In this document: positions 36,448-46,116 of the stretch, piece by piece | Layout of the letters: each line of letters starts with the position of its first letter | Numbering within the stretch: the stretch's first letter is position 1 | Source: Nodosilinea sp. E11 | GTDB taxonomy: Bacteria > Cyanobacteriota > Cyanobacteriia > Phormidesmidales > Phormidesmidaceae | Assembly: GCF_032813545.1 (NCBI RefSeq) | Contig: NZ_CP136520.1 | Location: 3,032,001-3,096,000 of the forward strand | Reading direction: 5' to 3' | DNA length: 64,000 nt | Notes under the pieces: model-generated | Seen by the model: only the letters and a program-made list of their open reading frames with translations | Told to the model about the DNA's origin: nothing | The model's database searches: none | Position numbers and translations under genes: made by a program

Positions 36448-39400
36448 ATGGCAACCAACCCCCACATCCGTGACCAGGCCTATCAGTTCTTCCTTGAAGA
36501 AGCCCCGGAGCTGCTGCAAACCATTGAGTCAGGGCTGCTGGCGCTGCGATCGCAGCGCGACACCGCCGAAATACACCAAATCATGCGGGCGGCCCACTCG
36601 CTCAAGGGGGGAGCTGCCAGCGTGGGGTTAGAGCCAATCAAGGCGATCGCCCACCGTCTCGAGGCTGTGTTCAAAGCCCTCTACAGCGACACCGTCGTGC
36701 TCGACAGCGAGTTAGAAAGCCTGCTGCTGCAAGCTTTTGACTGTCTGCGCCTGCCCCTCACCCAGCAGCTCATCAAGGGCGCGTTCGACGGCGACCAGGC
36801 CCTAGCCCAGGCAGACCCGATTCTGCAAGACCTCGAAACCCGCCTCGCCAGCGCTATGGCTGCCACCGAAAACTTCATCCCCAGTTCCTCCGATCTAGGG
36901 TTTGACATGGCCACCTCGATCTTTGAAGTCGATGTGCAGCAGGGGCTAGACCACCTCAACCGAGTGCTAGAGCAGCCCGAAGCCCACGAAGTTGCTGGCG
37001 AACTGCGCGCCCAGGCCGAAATTTTTATGGGCTTTGCCGAACTGCTCGATCTCTCTGGGTTTGCCCAGATCGCGGAGACCGCCCTCCAGGCTCTAGCGGC
37101 GAATCCAGACCAGGCGATCGAGATCACTCGACTGGCTGTGGCCGATTTTACCCAGGGCCGCGCCGCCGTCTTAGCCGCTAGCTCCACCACTGGCGGCGAA
37201 CCCTCAGCCGCTCTGCAAGCCTTAGCCACCAGCCTTGCACCGCCAGCACCTCTCCCAGAACTCTCTCTAGAACCCATGGCAGAGTCGTTCTTAGCGACTG
37301 TCTTTGGCGATCAAGCTGGGGACGATGCAGACCTGGTTACACCCAACTGGGATGCAGACCTCCCCAGCGAAGCCGATGCCCTGGCCTGGCTCACCCAAGC
37401 CCAGCTCCCCCCAGCCGATCTAGTCATCTCGGCAGAAGCGGCAGCCTCCCATTTCCCTAGCCCAGCCCCAACCCAGCCGCCCGGTGCAGAACCACTAGGC
37501 TTGGTTGACCCCAGCGACGATATCCTCAGCCCAGCGATCGCCCCTTCCCTCGAATCCCTGTTTGGCTCACCTGCTCTAATCACCGCCGCTGAAGACAGCG
37601 CTATTCATGCCGCCTTCGCCGCCCCCCCCGCCACCGATATCCCCCCTGACACCTCCCCCATTCATCCACCCATCCACTCATCCACTCCCCCTCCCCCTCC
37701 CCCTCCCCCTCCCCGCCTTCCCACTCCTACTCCCACTCCCCCACCTCCTACCCCCTCACTCCCCACCCCCGCCCCCACCCTCACCGTCCGGGTCGATACC
37801 CAGCGTCTCGCCCGCCTCGATAACCAGCTGGGCGAACTCACCATCAACCGCAACGGTTTGGCGCTGCAAACCAACCAAATCCGTCTTGGTCTCAAAGAAC
37901 TGGTCAGCCGCTTCGAACGGGTACGCGCCACCGTAGAGCAGCTCCAAAGCGTCTCCGACCAAATCTTGATCGCCCCCGATCGCCAGCGCCAGCCCATCAC
38001 CATCGGCGAATCTACCTTTGCGTCGCCTGTCGCTGCCCCGGCCCGCCCCCCCGGCTTTGACTCGCTCGAAATGGATACCTACACGGCCCTCTACACCCAC
38101 ACCCAAACCTTGCTCGAAGAGATGGTGCAGCTCGAAGAAGCCGCCGCCGATATTGGTTTGTTTAACCACCAGACTGACCAGCTGCTGGGGCAGCAGCGCA
38201 AAATGCTCTCCCAAGTGCAAGATGACCTGATGTACGCCCGCATGGTGCCCCTGGGCCAGGTGCTCAATCGCTTTCCGCGCGTGTTGCGAGATCTGTCTAA
38301 TGCCTACGGCAAACCCGCCGATTTGATCCTAGAAGGCACTACCCTGTTGGTCGATAAAGCCGTGCTAGAAAAGCTCTACGACCCTCTACTACATCTGCTG
38401 CGCAACGGCTTTGACCACGGCTTAGAATCGGCTGAAGAGCGCGATCGCCAGGGCAAACCCCAGGCTGGTCAAATCACCATCGGGGCCTGCTACCGGGGCC
38501 GCCAGATCGAAATCGAGGTCAGCGACGATGGCCGTGGCCTCGATCTAGCACGGGTACGCCAACGGTTGATCGATCTAAACTGGCTCTCGCCGGAGGAAGT
38601 CGCTGCGGCTAACCCCGCTCAACTCCATAACTATCTTTTTGAACCCGGTTTTTCTACCGCCGAACAGGTCAGCGATCTGTCAGGTCGGGGCGTTGGCTTA
38701 GATGTCGTGCGCGACCAAATACAGCGGCTCAAGGGCACTGTCACTGTGCATTCCGTGCCGGGAGCAGGCACCCGCTTCACCCTTTCGCTGCCCATGACCC
38801 TGAGCATTGTCAACCTGCTGATCTGTTTTGTGGGATCCACTCCGATCGCCTTTCGCAGCGACAGCATTACCGAAGTTCTGGTGCCTCGATCAGCACAGCT
38901 CACCCAATCATCAACTCAGACTTGGCTAGACTGGCACGACCAGCAGGTGCCAGTCTACGGCCTAAACGATCTGTTGACCTACCGCTGTCTGCGGCCCGAG
39001 CTACCCCTCAGCCAGGTGCTAGCCGCCGTGCCCTCCCCCACCGACTGGGAAGCGCCCGTGCTGATTTTGGCGCGGGGTAATCGCCACTTTGCCATTCAAA
39101 TCGATCGCCTTGTCACCGAGCAAGAATCGGTGATCAAACCCTTTGGCCCGTCCCTGAGCCCGCCTACCTATGCCTACGGCTGTACCGTGCTGGGCGATGG
39201 TAGCGTCATTCCAGTGATCGACGGTCAGGCCTTTTTAGATAATTTGCTGAGCCGCCAGGTTAGCCTCGGCTTTGAACCTTCTAGTCTTGTTACTCTAGGC
39301 ACGCTAGATGCGCCTCCAGCCGTTATTTCGCAGGCCGCCTTGCATCCAGCGACGACTGTGCTGGTGGTCGATGATGCCATTACCTCCCGTCGCACCCTGG

Positions 39401-39747
39401 CGCTTTCCCTGGAGCGGGCAGGCTACCGAGTGTTGCAAGCCCGCGACGGCCAAGTCGCCCTAGAGCAGCTTGAGCAAAATCCTGCTGTGGGGCTGGTGGT
39501 CTGTGATATTGAAATGCCCAATATGAATGGCTTCGAATTTCTCACCGCTCGCCGTCAACATCCAGCGCTGGCTAACATTCCTACCCTGATGCTGACATCG
39601 CGCAGCAACGACAAGCACCGCTGGCTGGCCATGCAGCTGGGGGCGACCGGCTACTTTACTAAACCCTATTTAGAGCAGGAGTTTTTGGAGGCGATTGGCG
39701 AAGCGATCGGGGCTGGCATCGCCGTCCCCCGCACCACTAGCCAATAG
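36448..39747 (+). CDS. Second hybrid CheA histidine kinase with receiver
   Basis: 1099 aa. Phosphotransfer His50 in RAAHSLKGG. A second helical segment (FEVDVQQGLDHLNRVLEQ) is followed by a Pro-rich linker (~391-447) partly encoded by CCATCCA/CCCCTCCCC tandem repeats (IHPPIHSSTPPPPPPPPP). Then dimerisation helices, HATPase_c (N box LLRNGFDHGLE ~650, SDDGRGLD, DLSGRGVGLDVV), CheW domain (~784-937) and a receiver (~969-1080) with VDDA, CDIEMPNMNG and TKPY. All kinase boxes are intact. It ends the second cluster. Confidence 0.92.
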   Translation: MATNPHIRDQAYQFFLEEAPELLQTIESGLLALRSQRDTAEIHQIMRAAHSLKGGAASVGLEPIKAIAHRLEAVFKALYSDTVVLDSELESLLLQAFDCLRLPLTQQLIKGAFDGDQALAQADPILQDLETRLASAMAATENFIPSSSDLGFDMATSIFEVDVQQGLDHLNRVLEQPEAHEVAGELRAQAEIFMGFAELLDLSGFAQIAETALQALAANPDQAIEITRLAVADFTQGRAAVLAASSTTGGEPSAALQALATSLAPPAPLPELSLEPMAESFLATVFGDQAGDDADLVTPNWDADLPSEADALAWLTQAQLPPADLVISAEAAASHFPSPAPTQPPGAEPLGLVDPSDDILSPAIAPSLESLFGSPALITAAEDSAIHAAFAAPPATDIPPDTSPIHPPIHSSTPPPPPPPPPRLPTPTPTPPPPTPSLPTPAPTLTVRVDTQRLARLDNQLGELTINRNGLALQTNQIRLGLKELVSRFERVRATVEQLQSVSDQILIAPDRQRQPITIGESTFASPVAAPARPPGFDSLEMDTYTALYTHTQTLLEEMVQLEEAAADIGLFNHQTDQLLGQQRKMLSQVQDDLMYARMVPLGQVLNRFPRVLRDLSNAYGKPADLILEGTTLLVDKAVLEKLYDPLLHLLRNGFDHGLESAEERDRQGKPQAGQITIGACYRGRQIEIEVSDDGRGLDLARVRQRLIDLNWLSPEEVAAANPAQLHNYLFEPGFSTAEQVSDLSGRGVGLDVVRDQIQRLKGTVTVHSVPGAGTRFTLSLPMTLSIVNLLICFVGSTPIAFRSDSITEVLVPRSAQLTQSSTQTWLDWHDQQVPVYGLNDLLTYRCLRPELPLSQVLAAVPSPTDWEAPVLILARGNRHFAIQIDRLVTEQESVIKPFGPSLSPPTYAYGCTVLGDGSVIPVIDGQAFLDNLLSRQVSLGFEPSSLVTLGTLDAPPAVISQAALHPATTVLVVDDAITSRRTLALSLERAGYRVLQARDGQVALEQLEQNPAVGLVVCDIEMPNMNGFEFLTARRQHPALANIPTLMLTSRSNDKHRWLAMQLGATGYFTKPYLEQEFLEAIGEAIGAGIAVPRTTSQ

Positions 39748-39919
39748 ATATTCCCCTAGGGGGATAAGAGCCCGCAACCGGCTTCAGTACTATGCCCACA
39801 CAGGTTAAATCTAAGTCCATAAACTCTTCAAGGTCTATGGAACCTGCTGGTTTTGTTAATGTTATCCCCGGTAGGGGGATGTTAGCCTGTACAAGACACT
39901 CCTCCGAAGAGCAGGCATT
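39748..39919 (+). promoter_or_regulatory. Leader with a duplicated CCCC-TAGGGGGAT motif before the chelatase-like gene
   Basis: TTCCCCTAGGGGGATAAGAG (39751-39770) and ATCCCCGGTAGGGGGATGTT (39864-39883) are two partly palindromic copies of one motif about 112 bases apart. Both are short GC hairpins with the same right half (TAGGGGGAT). They could be protein-binding sites, a structured leader or a terminator/repeat pair. I cannot match them to a known riboswitch. Confidence 0.35.
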
Positions 39920-41125
39920 ATGGTTGCAACCCCCGACGTTATTCAAGCGTCTGCATCTCACTCCCACACTTCACCCGCTGGCGAAAGCCGGGTCGCGGTG
40001 CTGCTGATGGGCTACGGCGAAGTCGAAAGCTACGAAGACTTTGCCAACTACAACGAGCAAGCCCTCAATTTGCTGACCGCCAAGTTTGCTCCGGTGCCCA
40101 CTTGGGTTTATCCCCCGCTGGCAAAGCTGCTAGCTGCCTTCGACCTGCACGAGTGGAGCCACCAGCACGGCAATTTTATTTCTCCCCACAATGCTATTTT
40201 TGAAGCCCAGCGGGCCGGTATTGAAGCCAACTTAAAAGAGCGCTGGGGCGATCGCATCAAGGTGTTTAAAGCCTTCAACTTCTGCAAGCCTTTTCTGCCC
40301 GACCAGGTGCTTGAGCAAGTCAAAGCCGAGGGCTACGACAAACTCCTCATCTATCCTCTGCTGGTAGTCGATTCGATCTTCACTAGCGGCATTGCGATCG
40401 AGCAGGTGAACCAGGCTCTAGTCAAGCTGTCTGATGGCACCGAGCACTGGGTCCAGGGCACCCGCTACATTCCGTCCTTCTTTGATGCGCCCGACTATAT
40501 CGACTATTTGGCGTCGATGGTCGAAGACAAAATCAAAAACCACCTGGCCGTCGCTCACCTACCCTCCCAAACCGGCATCGTACTGATGAACCACGGTTGC
40601 CCCCACGAGGCCAAGGGCTTCACCTCCGGTATTGACGAAAGCCAAAAGCTCTACGACAAGGTGCGGGATAAGCTGATCCACAAATACCCGCTGATCTCGG
40701 TGGGCTGGCTCAACCATGACACCCCGCTGATCAAGTGGACCCAGCCCAACGCCGACTTGGCTGCCCGCAACCTGATCGACCTCGGGGCCACCGCCCTGGT
40801 GTTTATGCCCATCGGCTTTGCCACCGAAAACCACGAAACCCTGCTCGATGTCGAGCACATCATCGAAGGGCTGCGCCGCAAGCACCCCCACGTTACCTAC
40901 GTGCAAATGCCCTGCGTTAACGACGACCCCGCCTTTTTGGCTATGGCCGCCACCTGGGCCGATAAGCACATCGCTGATCTGCTCGAAGAAGATGCCCTGG
41001 CGATCAATCCCTCTCTGGCGGCTTCCCAGGCGGCAGCGGTGCACAGCCACCACGGCCACACCCACGACCACCACCTGCCGGGGCACGATCATGGGCACAG
41101 CCATGACCACGGCCACCACCACTAG
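39920..41125 (+). CDS. Ferrochelatase/CbiX-like chelatase-fold protein with His-rich tail
   Basis: 401 aa. Two chelatase-like halves can be seen: VAVLLMGYGEVESYEDF at the N terminus and TGIVLMNHGCPHEAKGF around residue 215, each opening like the first strand of a type II chelatase or ferrochelatase. The middle has YDKLLIYPLLVVDSIFTSG. The last ~40 residues are extremely His-rich (HSHHGHTHDHHLPGHDHGHS), typical of metal storage or delivery tails in CbiX, HypB and CobW-like proteins. Insertion of Fe, Co or Ni into a tetrapyrrole is plausible, but the substrate is unknown. The duplicated leader motif may regulate it. Confidence 0.6.
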   Translation: MVATPDVIQASASHSHTSPAGESRVAVLLMGYGEVESYEDFANYNEQALNLLTAKFAPVPTWVYPPLAKLLAAFDLHEWSHQHGNFISPHNAIFEAQRAGIEANLKERWGDRIKVFKAFNFCKPFLPDQVLEQVKAEGYDKLLIYPLLVVDSIFTSGIAIEQVNQALVKLSDGTEHWVQGTRYIPSFFDAPDYIDYLASMVEDKIKNHLAVAHLPSQTGIVLMNHGCPHEAKGFTSGIDESQKLYDKVRDKLIHKYPLISVGWLNHDTPLIKWTQPNADLAARNLIDLGATALVFMPIGFATENHETLLDVEHIIEGLRRKHPHVTYVQMPCVNDDPAFLAMAATWADKHIADLLEEDALAINPSLAASQAAAVHSHHGHTHDHHLPGHDHGHSHDHGHHH

Positions 41126-41176
41126 CCCGCTGAGTCTAGGGTCAGTCAAGGTCTATTAGCAGGTAGACCGATAGAA

Positions 41177-41218
41177 ACGATTAAAGCGGGTGGGCTTAGG
41201 CCTGTCCGCTTTGATCGT
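41177..41218 (+). terminator. Hairpin terminator after the chelatase-like gene
   Basis: ACGATTAAAGCGG and CCGCTTTGATCGT pair around a loop containing TGGGCTTAGGCCTG. It lies 52 bases past the stop codon. There is only a weak T content downstream. Confidence 0.55.
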
Positions 41219-41336
41219 CTGCTGGTCTGGTGGGTCGGCAACGCGATCGCAGGCCTTGTGGCCAAACCCGTGACAAGCCCAATCAAACCCGTTAGAATCA
41301 GCCGTTAATACAGGCGTTCTAAGCGACGGATGGGTT

Positions 41337-42536
41337 ATGCCAGTGAGTACTAGCCAAATTAAAGCCCTGCTCGACCAAAAACGGGCGGCCTTTAGCGCCT
41401 TTAGTCGGGCTAAATTTGAGCTGCTGCACGCCTACCACCGAGCGTGGGCTGAGTTTGCGGCTCTGACCCATAGCCAACAACTCGCTCAGTTAGACCACCA
41501 TTCTGGCCCGGTGGGGGCGCGTCCGTTAGAGGCGATCGCCGCCGACACAGAGGCAAACAAAGGCATTTTGCCCTTCTTTTTTGCCGAATCTGGCCCCGTG
41601 GGCGATCGCTGGACTAACCGCGAGCAGAGCGCCCAGTGGGTGCAGACAGTGCTCGAAGACATTACCACCTTTGCTGTAGACGGATCCCAAATTGCCCCTG
41701 GCAAAGATATCTCTATCCCGATTGCGCTGCTGCAAATTGGCTGGTTTGAAAACCCCCACAGCGCTACTCGTCCCTACCAAAAAGATGTGCGGGTTGATCT
41801 GATGACCCCCGCTGACCTGGGGCCAAACCCTGCCCAGCCGGTCGAACGGCGGGTCAATATCCGTCGCTTTCAAATGGAAGTGGCCCGCCTGGTGGAATAT
41901 ATCAACGCCTGTCAGGAGCCGGAGCGCACCCTGGTATTTTTTGACGGCGCGCTAGTAGTCACCTTTGCCGAAGCCTTTGACCAGGAGAGCCAGACTGCCT
42001 ACGTGCAGTCGATGCTGTCGCTGCTAGAAGCTAGCGATCGCAAGCGAGTTCCCCTGGTGGGCTACGTCGATACGTCCTACGCCCACGACCTGACCGGCAT
42101 GCTGCACCACGCCTACGGGCTTGAGGCCACTGAAGGAATTCACGATGCCCAACTCTTGGCCCGGCTGATGGACTGGGGGGATCGCACGGCTGTATTTCAG
42201 TGCGATCGCGGCGGTATTCTGGACCAGTACGACCGCTACGGCGACCAGATCGCCTTCACCTATCTCAAAACCACCCGCGATGGCTACCCCGTGCGCCTCG
42301 AAATGCCGCGCTGGATGTGGGAGAGCGGCCAGATTACCCAGTACCTCAACTGGGTGCGGGGCGAAGTGATTATCGGCGGCGGCTATCCCTACAGCATTGA
42401 AACCGCCGACCAAACCGCCGTTCTCCAGGGGCAAGACAAACACCTGTTTCTGCGGGTGCTGCAAGACTGGGCCGAGCGGGAGGAAATCAACCTGCGGCTG
42501 TCGCGCAAGATGGTCAGCAAGCAGCGCCGTCGCTAG
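41337..42536 (+). CDS. NurA-domain nuclease-like protein
   Basis: 399 aa. NurA-type features: FAVDGSQIAPGKDIS with the metal-binding Asp after a beta strand (~115), ERTLVFFDGALVVTFAE, and PLVGYVDTSYAHDLTGML carrying further conserved acidic residues. NurA nucleases resect DNA ends with HerA in archaea; cyanobacteria carry stand-alone homologues of unproven role. No HerA is adjacent. It starts at ATG 41337. Confidence 0.75.
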   Translation: MPVSTSQIKALLDQKRAAFSAFSRAKFELLHAYHRAWAEFAALTHSQQLAQLDHHSGPVGARPLEAIAADTEANKGILPFFFAESGPVGDRWTNREQSAQWVQTVLEDITTFAVDGSQIAPGKDISIPIALLQIGWFENPHSATRPYQKDVRVDLMTPADLGPNPAQPVERRVNIRRFQMEVARLVEYINACQEPERTLVFFDGALVVTFAEAFDQESQTAYVQSMLSLLEASDRKRVPLVGYVDTSYAHDLTGMLHHAYGLEATEGIHDAQLLARLMDWGDRTAVFQCDRGGILDQYDRYGDQIAFTYLKTTRDGYPVRLEMPRWMWESGQITQYLNWVRGEVIIGGGYPYSIETADQTAVLQGQDKHLFLRVLQDWAEREEINLRLSRKMVSKQRRR

Positions 42537-42652
42537 GGGGGCGTTCACTCCCTGGTGGTTGTGGCCGGAGTTCGCAAGTCATGAGCGCCATAAAAGTTTG
42601 GTTATGGTTGAATCGGATCATGCCGCACTGATGCCACTTTAGGGGATTTTTT

Positions 42653-44053
42653 ATGGCCGATACCGCACCGCAAACCCGCCAAGAAACCGACAGCATGGGG
42701 GCGATCGCCGTACCGAGCGATCGCTACTGGGGGGCTCAAACCCAGCGATCGATTCGCTACTTTTCCATTGGCCAAGACAAAATGCCCCTGGAGGTGGTGC
42801 ATGCGATCGCCCTGACCAAAAAGGCCGCCGCCCTGACCAATGCCGATCTGGGCAAACTCGCTCCAGAGCAGGCCGAGTTAATTGCGAAGGCGGCAGATGA
42901 GGTGATTGCCGGCCAGCTCGACGATCACTTTCCCCTTCACGTTTGGATGACCGGCAGCGGCACCCAGTGCAACATGAACGTCAACGAGGTGATTGCCAAC
43001 CGCGCTATTGAGATGGCCGGCGGTGCGATCGGCAGCAAAACCCCCATTCACCCCAACGACCACGTCAACATGTCCCAGTCGTCCAACGACGTGTTTCCTA
43101 CGGCGATGCACATTGCCGCTGCTCAGGCGCTTACCCATACCCTGTGCCCCGCCGTTACCGCCCTCAGAGATGCTTTAGATCAAAAAGCCACAGCCTGGGC
43201 CGACATCGTTAAAATTGGCCGCACCCATATGCAAGATGCCGTGCCCCTCACCCTGGGGCAAGAATTTTCTGGCTATGTGGGCATGCTCGACGACAACCTC
43301 AAGCGCCTAGACGGTGCTCTGCCGGGGCTATACCAATTGGCCCTCGGCGGAACGGCCCTCGGCACCGGGCTCAATGCCGGGCCGGGGTTTGCTGAGGCTG
43401 CCGCCAAGCACATTGCTCGCCTGACCGGGCTACCCTTTGTGACTGCCCCTAACAAGTTCACTGTCATGGGTGCCCACGACGCCATGGTAATGGCCAGCGG
43501 CGTGCTCAAAACCCTGGCAGTATCGCTTTACAAAATTGCCAACGACATTCGCCTGCTGAGCTGTGGCCCGCGGGCGGGCTTTGCCGAACTCCACCTGCCA
43601 GAGAACGAACCAGGCTCCTCGATTATGCCAGGCAAGGTCAACCCTACCCAGTGCGAAGCTTTGGCCATGGTGGCGGTACAGGTGATGGGCTACGACGCAG
43701 CGGTGGCCTTTGCCGGAGCTAGCGGCTACCTAGAGATGAATGTCTACAAGCCGATGATCATCTTTAACCTGCTACAGTCGGCGCGCCTGATGGCCGATAG
43801 CTGCCACAACTTCTCTGAATTTTTGGTGGCTGACATGACCCCCAATCGCCAAAAAATCGACCAGTATGTGGAGCAGTCACTCATGCTAGTTACAGCCCTG
43901 AGTCCGGCGATCGGCTACGACAAAGCCTCCCAAATTGCCCACCACGCCTTTGAACATGACCTCACCCTCAAGGCAGCAGCTCTCGCCCTCGGGTACGTGT
44001 CTGAAGCGGCCTTTGACCAACTGATCGACCCCCACCGCATGACCCATCCCTAG
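42653..44053 (+). CDS. fumC: Class II fumarase
   Basis: Hydrates fumarate to malate. 466 aa, normal for the family. Family signature [16 protein letters not shown] (~316-331) with the catalytic Ser loop, substrate-binding [18 protein letters not shown], His region [19 protein letters not shown] and [19 protein letters not shown] are all intact. It stands as a single gene between NurA and cpcG. Confidence 0.97.
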   Translation: MADTAPQTRQETDSMGAIAVPSDRYWGAQTQRSIRYFSIGQDKMPLEVVHAIALTKKAAALTNADLGKLAPEQAELIAKAADEVIAGQLDDHFPLHVWMTGSGTQCNMNVNEVIANRAIEMAGGAIGSKTPIHPNDHVNMSQSSNDVFPTAMHIAAAQALTHTLCPAVTALRDALDQKATAWADIVKIGRTHMQDAVPLTLGQEFSGYVGMLDDNLKRLDGALPGLYQLALGGTALGTGLNAGPGFAEAAAKHIARLTGLPFVTAPNKFTVMGAHDAMVMASGVLKTLAVSLYKIANDIRLLSCGPRAGFAELHLPENEPGSSIMPGKVNPTQCEALAMVAVQVMGYDAAVAFAGASGYLEMNVYKPMIIFNLLQSARLMADSCHNFSEFLVADMTPNRQKIDQYVEQSLMLVTALSPAIGYDKASQIAHHAFEHDLTLKAAALALGYVSEAAFDQLIDPHRMTHP

Positions 44054-44196
44054 GCGTTACCGCCTCTGGAGTGCCTGCCCCTATGGAATGTTAAGGACTA
44101 TGTTGATTTACTCAGGTGGTCCAGGTTCGCGGCAGCCATTCCCGTATGATCGTCCTTAAAGTTTGTAAATTTTCCTAAGATTCTGGAGATTCAAAC

Positions 44197-44961
44197 GTGT
44201 CTCTTCCGCTACTAAATTACTCCCCGTCCAGCCAAAACCAGCGTGTTGCCAGCTACGAAATCGGTGGCGACGAACAGCCCAGATTCTTTTCTACCGATGA
44301 TCTGTACGACACCAGCGATATGGATTCGCTGATTGAGGCAGCCTATCGGCAGATGTTCTTCCACGCCTTCAAGTGCGATCGCCAGATCTTCCTGGAATCG
44401 CAGTTGCGCAACGGCCAAATCACCGTGCGTGACTTTATTCGTGGTTTGGCGCTGTCGCCCACGTTCTACAGCAGCTTCTACGAAAAGAACAGCAACTACA
44501 AGTTTGTTGAACACTGCGTGCAGAAGATCCTGGGCCGCGATGTCTATAGCGATCGCGAAAAAATCGCCTGGTCTATTGTGGTTGCCAACAAGGGCATCCA
44601 AGGCCTGGTCGATGAACTCCTCGACAGCGAAGAGTATCTCACCAGCTTTGGCTACAACACCGTGCCCTACCAAAAGCGCCGTGTGCTGCCCGGTCGCCCC
44701 GAAGGCGAGCGCCCCATTCACATCAAGAACCCCCGCTACGATGCCTACCACCGCAACCAACTGGGCTTCCCCCAGATTGTGTGGCAGTCTCAGGTCAAGC
44801 GGTACGTTCCTCAAGAGAAGAAGGTTACCGCTGGCAACCCTCAAATGTTCTTGAACATGGCCCGCAGCATCGGTGCTACTGGTGCCGCTCCCGCCCGCGT
44901 GTCTACCGGCGAAATCAACATCGCCACCGCTGTGCCCTACCGCAAAGTCACGGTTGACTAA
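44197..44961 (+). CDS. cpcG: Phycobilisome rod-core linker polypeptide CpcG
   Basis: 254 aa. PBS linker domain (~25-170) with [74 protein letters not shown] and [11 protein letters not shown]. The CpcG-specific region with [18 protein letters not shown] follows. Attaches phycocyanin rods to the allophycocyanin core on the thylakoid surface. Starts at GTG 44197, with GGAG about ten bases upstream. Monocistronic, with a perfect terminator downstream. Confidence 0.96.
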   Translation: MSLPLLNYSPSSQNQRVASYEIGGDEQPRFFSTDDLYDTSDMDSLIEAAYRQMFFHAFKCDRQIFLESQLRNGQITVRDFIRGLALSPTFYSSFYEKNSNYKFVEHCVQKILGRDVYSDREKIAWSIVVANKGIQGLVDELLDSEEYLTSFGYNTVPYQKRRVLPGRPEGERPIHIKNPRYDAYHRNQLGFPQIVWQSQVKRYVPQEKKVTAGNPQMFLNMARSIGATGAAPARVSTGEINIATAVPYRKVTVD

Positions 44962-45001
44962 GGCCTCAGTACCATTCGGTTAGGTTTCTAACACACCACA
45001 G

Positions 45002-45032
45002 GGGATGTAGGTCATGACCTACATCCCTTTTT
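45002..45032 (+). terminator. Rho-independent terminator of cpcG
   Basis: GGGATGTAGGTCA (45002-45014) and TGACCTACATCCC (45015-45027) form a perfect palindrome, followed by TTTTT (45028-45032). It starts 40 bases past the cpcG stop. Confidence 0.92.
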
Positions 45033-45083
45033 GTTAGTTACCCCCCGGTTCAGAGGGGCGCAGGCCCTGCGCCCCTACGAGTG
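45033..45083. repeat. Dispersed palindromic repeat (GTTAGTTACCCCCC family)
   Basis: GTTAGTTACCCCCCGGTTCAG followed by a GC palindrome of the form AGGGGCGCAGG/CCTGCGCCCCT and a TAC tail. The opening and hairpin design match 51167-51213, and a degenerate copy lies at 19509-19540. Confidence 0.6.
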
Positions 45084-45165
45084 GCATTGGCATATCGGAG
45101 TTATGGGGCTCGGATTTGGTCTGACAGCCTTCAACGCCTGTCCTCATGAATAATTTGGGATAGGC

Positions 45166-45197
45166 AAAAAAAAATCCCCTGGCAATTGCCAGTGGGA
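45166..45197 (-). terminator. Rho-independent terminator of the minus-strand gene at 45278
   Basis: On the minus strand TCCCACTGGCAAT / TTGCCAGGGGA forms a stem with one mismatch, followed by a run of nine T (the A-run at 45166-45174 on the plus strand). It lies ~80 bases past the stop of the minus-strand gene. Confidence 0.85.
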
Positions 45198-45277
45198 CTT
45201 TTCAGGGTGCATCTACCATTCACCTTTTCTGCCTAGACGAGCCTCCGTCCGGAAAAGTTGCTGGAGAATTTGGAAAA

Positions 45278-45988
45278 TTAGTTGGGGCCATTGAGGTTGC
45301 GTAGCACCTCAGCCTGCTCCCGCAGGGAAATAGCCCAGTCCTCAGACCCGCTGGCCTCAAACAGATTGGCCGCCTGCTCAAAATCGGCAATCACCAACTC
45401 CCGCGCCTCTAGAGGGATATCTTCTGGCCCCTCAATCGCCTCTCCTCCTTCTAGGTAGACCTGCCCGAGAACAGCCTGGGCGCGACCCAGATAAGCCGAC
45501 GGTTGGTCGGGGTCAAGGGCGATCGCCTCGGTGTAGGCCACAATGGCGTCTGGGTAGTCTTCGGCTAAGACCAGGGCCTCGGCTTCAGCCAAAGTGATTT
45601 CAAACTCGGTGGCGGTGCGGACAACCAAATCGTAGTCACCCCCCTGCCCCGAAAACGACCGAGCCACAACGGTGTAGGTTCCATCTGCGGGCAGCGTAAT
45701 TGTGATTTTGGAGTTGAGCGTGCCGCCAAAATCATCATTGAACGCAATTTCTGTACCCTCGGCATCCCTTAGGGTCAACACCGGGTCAAAGTCAGTACTG
45801 TCGAGGGTAATGGTCATGGTCTGCCCAGCCGTGCCCTCAAAGGTGTAGGTCGACTCTGCTGGGTAGATAGTGCCTGCTTCTTCTAATATCGTGTCGGCTC
45901 GGGCGGGCAGGATGGTCGGCCCAGCCAGTAACCCCAGCAGGGTCACAGGCGCTACTATTCCTGCAGAAAACAGCCGTAAGAAACCCAT
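45278..45988 (-). CDS. Secreted protein with a PPC-type beta domain and TPR-like helices
   Basis: 236 aa from ATG 45988, which has GGGGGAG seven bases upstream on the minus strand; the frame is open to 46021. Signal peptide LFSAGIVAPVTLLGLLAGPTILPARA. Residues ~35-125 resemble a bacterial pre-peptidase C-terminal (PPC) domain (STYTFEGTAGQTMTITLDSTDFDPVLTLRDAEG, GTYTVVARSFSGQGGDYDLVV). The C-terminal half is TPR-like (DYPDAIVAYTEAIALDPDQPSAYLGRA). A periplasmic or secreted binding role is likely, function unknown. Its own terminator follows. Confidence 0.75.
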   Translation of the reverse strand: MGFLRLFSAGIVAPVTLLGLLAGPTILPARADTILEEAGTIYPAESTYTFEGTAGQTMTITLDSTDFDPVLTLRDAEGTEIAFNDDFGGTLNSKITITLPADGTYTVVARSFSGQGGDYDLVVRTATEFEITLAEAEALVLAEDYPDAIVAYTEAIALDPDQPSAYLGRAQAVLGQVYLEGGEAIEGPEDIPLEARELVIADFEQAANLFEASGSEDWAISLREQAEVLRNLNGPN

Positions 45989-46116
45989 GCAATCTCCCCC
46001 AGGGAAATAACGAACACACAAATCTTGCCATGCAGCCTAGCACAGCCTGGAGATAACGCTGGACAGTACCCCCAGCAAGCTATGGTTATACAAAAGCTAA
46101 ATCACCGATTTTCTCT

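Noticed and set aside
40559..41149. Minus-strand Val-rich frame opposite the chelatase-like gene
   Set aside because: The repetitive VVVAVV pattern is the reverse complement of the His codons in the tail, not an independent protein.
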